DNA of 9,513 nt from positions 1 through 9,513 of the forward strand of contig JAUVCJ010000077.1 in assembly GCA_030595765.1 (NCBI GenBank), given 5' to 3'. The notes under the pieces were generated by a model that had not been told where the DNA came from, searched no databases, and saw only the letters and a program-made list of their open reading frames with translations. Positions 6,189-9,513 of this stretch are shown here, piece after piece. Each line of letters opens with the position of its first letter. The first letter of the stretch is position 1. The position numbers and the translations under genes were made by a program. Source of the stretch: Thermoplasmatota archaeon (GTDB lineage Archaea > Thermoplasmatota > Thermoplasmata > GCA-020350865 > JAUVCJ01).

Positions 6189-6246
6189 TCAGAGCTCTCC
6201 AATGGATCGTTCATGCTCATTCAGAACCCTCCAGTACGTCATTGCT
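6124..6246 (-). repeat. Four degenerate tandem units, each with ribosome site and ATGA
   Basis: On the minus strand the units are 6218-6246 (29 bases), 6186-6217 (32), 6153-6185 (33) and 6124-6152 (29). Each ends with a similar block: CTGGAGGGTTCTGAATG, TTGGAGAGCTCTGAATG, TTGGAGGGCTCACAATG and TTGGGGGGCTCACAATG. The first unit is the 3' end of padR and the last supplies the ribosome site and ATG of the HAAS gene. Every terminal ATG is followed by A, giving ATGA. The units abut without spacers. Confidence 0.85.
6185..6220 (-). other. 11-codon mini-ORF coupled to the padR stop
   Basis: ATG (6218-6220) forms ATGA with the padR stop (TGA 6217-6219), and the mini-ORF ends at TGA (6185-6187), again inside an ATGA. 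The peptide MSMNDPLESSE repeats the PadR C-terminus (NDVLEGSE). GGAGGG stands six bases before the ATG, as in a genuine ribosome site. Confidence 0.4.
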
Positions 6247-6567
6247 CCTTTCAACAAGTAGCTTCCATTCATCTTTGGCTTTGGAAAGGGTATCAGTTCC
6301 ATCTGGAGTTAGGCTGTAGTATTTTCGCGGGTTGCCAGAACTTTGGGTCACCCACTCGCTCAATAGGTAGCCTCTTTTCTCCAACCTGTGAAGGGCCGGA
6401 TACAGAGTACCTTCTTTCAGGGCGAAATAACCGCTTGATAGCTCGCCTAATTCCTTTACTATCTGGAACCCGTATTTCTTGCCTTTACCTATTGTGGCAA
6501 GGATCAGAAGCTGGACCGAGCCTCTTTTCATCTCTCTTATCCACTCGTCCCGGATGCTCTTTTTCAT
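6217..6567 (-). CDS. PadR-family winged-helix transcriptional regulator
   Basis: Counting from the ATG at 6565-6567, the 116-residue protein shows the PadR pattern: REMKRGSVQLLILATIGKGK (helix 1), YGFQIVKELGEL, the recognition region EGTLYPALHRLEKRGYLLSEW (52-72), the wing RKYYSLTPDG (81-90) and a short C-terminal dimerisation helix. PadR proteins are repressors that often control their own operon and a neighbouring membrane or transport gene. The linked HAAS gene downstream is the usual partner. An in-frame TTG (6574-6576) would add three residues; the ATG is preferred because a TATA-like box lies about 28 bases upstream of it. The final codons are part of the tandem repeat array. Confidence 0.9.
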   Translation of the reverse strand: MKKSIRDEWIREMKRGSVQLLILATIGKGKKYGFQIVKELGELSSGYFALKEGTLYPALHRLEKRGYLLSEWVTQSSGNPRKYYSLTPDGTDTLSKAKDEWKLLVERSNDVLEGSE

Positions 6568-6589
6568 GGCACTCAACCCATCAGTTCGA

Positions 6590-6600
6590 ATCTAATTAAA
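6590..6600 (-). promoter_or_regulatory. TATA-like box for padR
   Basis: The minus strand reads GTTTAATTAGA, centred about 28 bases before the ATG at 6567. That spacing suits leaderless padR transcription. The box abuts the last, partial unit of the 41-base repeat array, so the array lies immediately upstream of the promoter. Confidence 0.45.
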
Positions 6601-6706
6601 CATTGACTGTTTATTCAGGGATCTTAATGGCTCTTTCAGTATTATTAACGGCGCCTTTAGGTATCTTGACTGTATTTTTCATCATCCTTGATATTATTCA
6701 GGTATC
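6601..6706 (-). repeat. Degenerate tandem repeat of about 41 bases after the surface protein gene
   Basis: On the minus strand three units begin with GATACCTGAATAA (from 6706), GATACCTAAAGGC (from 6665) and GATCCCTGAATAA (from 6623, partial). Spacing is 41 and 42 bases. The first unit contains the last codons and the stop of the surface protein gene (GAT ACC TGA). Units one and three also share ACAGTCAA, the third looking like the first with an internal deletion. Confidence 0.6.
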
Positions 6707-8215
6707 GTTCTTCTTTTTTTCTTCTTTATTCTTCTTTATGAATGTCACACTGCCAATTCCAACCAGACCGATGGTTGCAAGGAAGAACTGCAATCCCACT
6801 GCCTCATTTGGTAGCAATCCGAACCTGAGCGCAAGGTCAAAGATGAGGGCGTTGGTTATCACTGCTGGATCGTGGAATATTCTCTCACCAACTGGATATA
6901 GGTAACCACCCTGGATAATGAAGCCTGTGAAATGGCTGTTGTTCTCATCTCCTTCAAATGGCTGGCCTCCATGAACTTGATAATGGATGTCTGATTCGTT
7001 CCCATCAATTGTTGCGTTGGATACCCAAGTTAACTCCCCAATTTCCTGCCAGTTATCCTTGAACTTGATGATCTCCTTCTCAACGATCCTTGCATCAGCT
7101 ACACCATCGCCGTCTGCGTCTGTAGTAGTTCCATCGTTTTCTATTACAGCTCCAGTAACATCCGCTTGGGTTGGGTCGAGGCCAGTATATTCGGCTTTTC
7201 CCTTCCCTTTTATGTCGTCCATGAACTCTTCCTCCAACCAGTTTATGGTATGGTCATCAGCTGCGTTTGCAAAGAATCCGTGGTTGATAAGAACTAAGCC
7301 ATCTCCAGTAGTATAGTCCCATCCTTCTATCAGATGGTCGAACTTGAACTCTGAGCGAACAGACCTGCCAGAGTAATCCTTGGTGTACATGAATTCAGAA
7401 TCAACGATGGATTTATGATTGCCTGAATCCACAGTGACCTTGTACCAGGGAACTCCAGTAACATCAATTTCGGACATGTTTGCAGAAATATGGAATGTGA
7501 ACTCCAGTTTTTCAAGAACATCGCCAGGGCTGGTCAGGACCATATCGCCATTGTCCTGTTCTATTCCATAAGGGATGTCGGTCGATGTCAATGAGAAATC
7601 CCAGGACTTGACCTCTGGCTCTCCAACTATGCTTGTTTCAACTATCTCCGAGCGGTCCCAGGCCCTTCTAAGATCAATTGCTTTATTGACTGGCTCATGG
7701 TCATCAGAGATTGCCCAGAATCCTGGATTTTCCTCGTTTTTAAGGAAATCAAACATGCCATTGCCATCATAGTCAGAATTGTAATCATAGACATTTTGCC
7801 CTAACGGAGATGGAAACTCCCCACTATCCTCGTATTCGAGCAAAAATGAAAGTTTCTGGCCAAATATCGTGAGAATGGGAATGGGCCTGCTGGATACGAA
7901 GTTCCCATTTGTTTCATAGACCTCTGCAGCTCCTAGGAAACGCACTACTGCAGAAACTATCACGATGCCGTTTGGGTTGTCTTCATTCCCGTATATCACT
8001 CCGAACCATGCATAGGCTCCGTTCTTTGTCATGTTTATTGCCACGTAATCTCCACCGTCCCAATCCGATATTGGCTTTGTTCCGGTCTCCAGAATCACAT
8101 AGTTGCTTATGTCCAGGTCTCCATCATCGGCCAATACTGGCATTGATGAGAAGATAGAAGCTATCATCATGAACACTGCCACAAGCACCACCATTTTTGC
8201 ATTCCTTGTTTTCAT
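6698..8215 (-). CDS. Membrane-anchored surface protein with calcium-binding-type loops
   Basis: From the ATG at 8213-8215 this is a 505-residue exported protein. It has a signal peptide (residues 1-29, MKTRNAK then a hydrophobic core ending SSMPVLA), a long acidic beta-rich ectodomain, and a C-terminal anchor helix (about 476-493) followed by a lysine-rich tail (KKNKEEKKKND). Two EF-hand-like loops are visible: DYNSDYDGNGMFD (144-156) and DADGDGVAD (366-374). NxS/T sites are present (for example NMT, NMS, NAT). I do not recognise the family. GGTGGTG six bases before the ATG supports this start. The frame stays open upstream to 8347, and an in-frame ATG at 8294-8296 would suit a leaderless start, but the signal peptide argues for the inner ATG. 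Confidence 0.8.
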   Translation of the reverse strand: MKTRNAKMVVLVAVFMMIASIFSSMPVLADDGDLDISNYVILETGTKPISDWDGGDYVAINMTKNGAYAWFGVIYGNEDNPNGIVIVSAVVRFLGAAEVYETNGNFVSSRPIPILTIFGQKLSFLLEYEDSGEFPSPLGQNVYDYNSDYDGNGMFDFLKNEENPGFWAISDDHEPVNKAIDLRRAWDRSEIVETSIVGEPEVKSWDFSLTSTDIPYGIEQDNGDMVLTSPGDVLEKLEFTFHISANMSEIDVTGVPWYKVTVDSGNHKSIVDSEFMYTKDYSGRSVRSEFKFDHLIEGWDYTTGDGLVLINHGFFANAADDHTINWLEEEFMDDIKGKGKAEYTGLDPTQADVTGAVIENDGTTTDADGDGVADARIVEKEIIKFKDNWQEIGELTWVSNATIDGNESDIHYQVHGGQPFEGDENNSHFTGFIIQGGYLYPVGERIFHDPAVITNALIFDLALRFGLLPNEAVGLQFFLATIGLVGIGSVTFIKKNKEEKKKNDT

Positions 8216-8250
8216 TCCAAGCACCACCTTGCGGCCAACAAGCCTATGGT

Positions 8251-8264
8251 GGAGGAGTACCTCC
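8251..8264 (-). promoter_or_regulatory. Hairpin in the surface protein leader
   Basis: GGAGG-TACT-CCTCC on the minus strand is a perfect five-base-pair hairpin with a four-base loop. It lies 36 bases before the chosen start and contains a ribosome-site-like GGAGG. It could sequester or expose ribosome binding; only the symmetry supports it. Confidence 0.35.
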
Positions 8265-8298
8265 GCACCCATAGTACATCGACCCTCAAAGTACATCG
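8265..8298 (-). repeat. 17-base tandem duplication in the surface protein leader
   Basis: On the minus strand CGATGTACTTTGAGGGT (8282-8298) is followed by CGATGTACTATGGGTGC (8265-8281). The first 13 bases of the two units differ at one or two positions. A looser copy (GTCGCAGTGCATAGT) may precede them. Each unit carries an ATG. Confidence 0.5.
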
Positions 8299-8318
8299 CG
8301 ACACTATGCACTGCGACT

Positions 8319-8331
8319 CTATTAATACTTT
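8319..8331 (-). promoter_or_regulatory. TATA-like box for the surface protein gene
   Basis: The minus strand reads AAAGTATTAATAG. It would start RNA near 8299 and leave a leader of about 85 bases before the ATG at 8215, holding the 17-base repeats and the hairpin. Alternatively it would give a leaderless start at the in-frame ATG at 8296. Confidence 0.4.
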
Positions 8332-8347
8332 TCGCCGCCTCAAACAA

Positions 8348-8357
8348 CCTTTTATCC
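8348..8357 (+). promoter_or_regulatory. TATA-like box for the peroxidase-family gene
   Basis: CCTTTTATCC lies about 38 bases before the ATG at 8391. It would start RNA around 8378, just before the GGAGG ribosome site (8380-8384), leaving a very short leader. It forms a divergent promoter with the surface protein gene. Confidence 0.4.
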
Positions 8358-8390
8358 TATCTTACCATACTCCCCAACTGGAGGCTCAAT

Positions 8391-8951
8391 ATGTCCTGGA
8401 TACAAGAAATCGATGAGAATGACGCCGAAGGTAAGCTCAAGGGCATCTATGATGACATCATCAAGACCAGGGGCAAAGTGTCCAACATCATGCGGGTGCA
8501 GAGCCTGGCAACCGGTGCAATGCAGGGGCATATGGATCTGTACCTCCAGGTGATGTTCAAGAGGCCCGGCCTATCTAGAGCAGAAAGGGAGATGGTCGCT
8601 ACCTATGTATCTCGTCTCAATGGATGTAGTTATTGTATGGATCACCATGGAGTGGCGCTTCTTAATTATTGGAAGGACCAGGCCAGATTGGACATCCTGA
8701 AAACCGGCAACGTGGAGGAGTTGGACCTGAGTACCCGGGAGATGGCGCTTCTGGATTATGCAGACACTCTGACCCGGAGCCCTGGCGCAATGATGGAGAT
8801 GTATGTAGAGGCACTCAGAGCCGCAGGCCTGAAGGAGGCCGAGATACTGAACCTCAACATGGTTGTATCCTACTTCAATTTCGTAAACAGAATTGCGGTT
8901 GGCCTTGGTGTGGAGCATAGCGAAGAAGAAATGTCTGGCTACAAGGTCTGA
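8391..8951 (+). CDS. Carboxymuconolactone decarboxylase/AhpD-type peroxidase-related protein
   Basis: Starting at ATG 8391, with GGAGG at 8380-8384, the product has 186 residues. It carries the AhpD-like redox signature: E67 twelve residues before C79, then C79-S-Y-C82 and H86 (CSYCMDHH), in the helix starting LSRAEREMVATYVSRLNGC. Other family features are the N-terminal WIQEIDENDAEGKLKGIYDD and the second-half helix STREMALLDYADTLT. The pattern matches the uncharacterised peroxidase-related enzymes; such CxxC proteins reduce peroxides through a disulfide-forming cysteine pair. The frame is open upstream to 8103, but that part overlaps the antisense surface protein gene and lacks family similarity. 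The last codons begin a 25-base repeat array. No partner reductase is nearby. Confidence 0.9.
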   Translation: MSWIQEIDENDAEGKLKGIYDDIIKTRGKVSNIMRVQSLATGAMQGHMDLYLQVMFKRPGLSRAEREMVATYVSRLNGCSYCMDHHGVALLNYWKDQARLDILKTGNVEELDLSTREMALLDYADTLTRSPGAMMEMYVEALRAAGLKEAEILNLNMVVSYFNFVNRIAVGLGVEHSEEEMSGYKV

Positions 8952-9035
8952 ACAATTGGCCGGATATAGAGTGTGAACAATTAGCTGGTTATAAGGTATG
9001 GCCCATTAGCTCTGTGGAATGCCAGAACAATTTTA
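8936..9035. repeat. Four in-phase 25-base tandem units between convergent genes
   Basis: Units lie at 8936-8960, 8961-8985, 8986-9010 and 9011-9035, with no spacers. Unit 1 includes the stop of the peroxidase-family gene; unit 4 ends on the stop codon of the convergent edge gene. By eye, units 2 and 3 each match unit 1 at 18 of 25 bases and unit 4 at 14 of 25. GAACAATT stands at the same place in units 1, 2 and 4, and ATTAGC ends units 2 and 3. A 25-base period cannot keep a reading frame, so it is non-coding. Confidence 0.78.
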
Positions 9036-9513
9036 TTCAACATCCCGCCTGGTAACATACTCTTTTGTTGGATACCCCGAGGTCACGATTCCGACCAGAT
9101 GAATATCAGGCCTTTCGCTCCAGATTATCTCCAGTATTTCGTCACGACAGGGCTCAGCGCATACATCCACGCATACTGGGTCGGTTAGGTGCACTTTGAT
9201 AAGAGGGCCCCGCCGGGTGGTGTGTGTGACTGGTATGACATTTGATTCCTCAATTTCAGGAGTTTGCAACGTTTCAAGCAGGTCTTTAGGCGGTGTGCTT
9301 TCCTGGGATACGAAAAGCATCATGTTTTCCGTTACTGCCAGCAGGTCAGCTGCAGGTGGTTCGCCTCCCATGAAGAATGGTCCATAGCTGTCGGTCTGCA
9401 TGTCGTTGAGTGGGAGCGCCATCAATGTGCTGGGCATGTCTCCATCTCTATGGAGGTTGAGCCACAACCCTGAAGCTTTTGTGCTCCATCCGAAATGGAA
9501 CGCTAGTTTCTGT
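9033..9513 (-). CDS. Unrecognised protein, 3' part, cut by the window edge
   Basis: The frame ends at TAA (9033-9035) and is open to the right edge, so at least 159 residues are visible and the true start lies outside. A TTG at 9465-9467 is no better than the continuing frame (...AFHFGWSTKASGLWLNLHRD). The sequence is soluble-looking and acidic, with no membrane segment. Three cysteines lie close together in CVDVCAEPC, near the middle of the C-terminal half. Other visible segments are GPFFMGGEPPAADLLAVTEN and RPDIHLVGIVTSGYPTKEY. I do not recognise the family and assign no function. The base use resembles the peroxidase-family gene, with which it converges. Confidence 0.65.
   Translation of the reverse strand, partial: QKLAFHFGWSTKASGLWLNLHRDGDMPSTLMALPLNDMQTDSYGPFFMGGEPPAADLLAVTENMMLFVSQESTPPKDLLETLQTPEIEESNVIPVTHTTRRGPLIKVHLTDPVCVDVCAEPCRDEILEIIWSERPDIHLVGIVTSGYPTKEYVTRRDVE

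Noticed and set aside
6123..6246. CRISPR array
   Set aside because: The units are degenerate and abut directly, with no unique spacers, and no cas gene is present; the same holds for 8936-9035.
6611..6686. C/D-box RNA or 24-codon gene
   Set aside because: A GATGATGA box and CTGA motifs occur, but the spacing to CTGA is far too long for a guide RNA and no C' box exists; the small frame has no homology and arises from the repeats.
6141..6905. Plus-strand ORFs opposite padR and the end of the surface protein gene
   Set aside because: They are shadows of well-supported minus-strand genes and show no domain or membrane pattern of their own.
8103..8390. Upstream extension of the peroxidase-family ORF
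   Set aside because: It lies antisense to the surface protein gene and its leader, has no family similarity, and a GGAGG site marks the ATG at 8391.

Overview
The window looks archaeal. TATA-like boxes lie about 23-30 bases upstream of several start codons with little or no room for a leader, other starts carry GGAGG or GGTG ribosome sites, and the gene set (ubiquitin-like small modifier, PadR plus HAAS membrane protein, nucleotidyltransferase/HEPN pair, DUF62-family protein) fits an archaeon. A Thermoplasmata-type euryarchaeon (Thermoplasmatota) is my guess; no rRNA or marker gene proves it.

Layout. Positions 1-300 hold a MoaD/ThiS/SAMP-like small modifier (-). From about 300 to 4440 the DNA is visibly richer in A+T and looks like an accessory island: a three-helix membrane protein (-), hicB-hicA (-), an unlisted 46-residue single-helix membrane protein (-), tag DNA glycosylase (+), a nucleotidyltransferase/HEPN pair whose HEPN gene is frameshifted (-), and an AAA/DUF4143 ATPase with a nuclease-like C-terminus (-). 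From about 4540 onward the DNA is more G+C-rich: an exported SAM hydrolase/fluorinase-family protein lacking the catalytic triad (+), then on the minus strand a calcium-loop surface protein, a PadR repressor and a HAAS membrane protein, then a CxxC peroxidase-family protein (+) and the 3' part of an unrecognised gene (-) that runs off the right edge.

Main observation. In the right half nearly every gene junction carries degenerate tandem direct repeats that begin within or beside the last codons of a gene. The clearest lies between padR and the HAAS gene: four units of 29-33 bases, each with a purine-rich ribosome site followed by ATGA. Together they make an unbroken chain of stop/start overlaps through two mini-ORFs of 11 and 21 codons. 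A second array of four in-phase 25-base units fills the gap between the convergent peroxidase and edge genes. Smaller duplications lie at 5463-5552, 6601-6706 and 8265-8298. These are contiguous repeats without spacers, so they are not CRISPR.

How the genes may work together. PadR probably controls its own operon with the HAAS protein, and perhaps the surface protein upstream. HicBA and the nucleotidyltransferase/HEPN pair are toxin-antitoxin type modules, the second apparently disabled. The DUF62-like protein is probably a binding protein or pseudoenzyme outside the cell. No complete new multi-gene defence system is evident; the novelty here is mostly in the repeat architecture and the pseudoenzyme.
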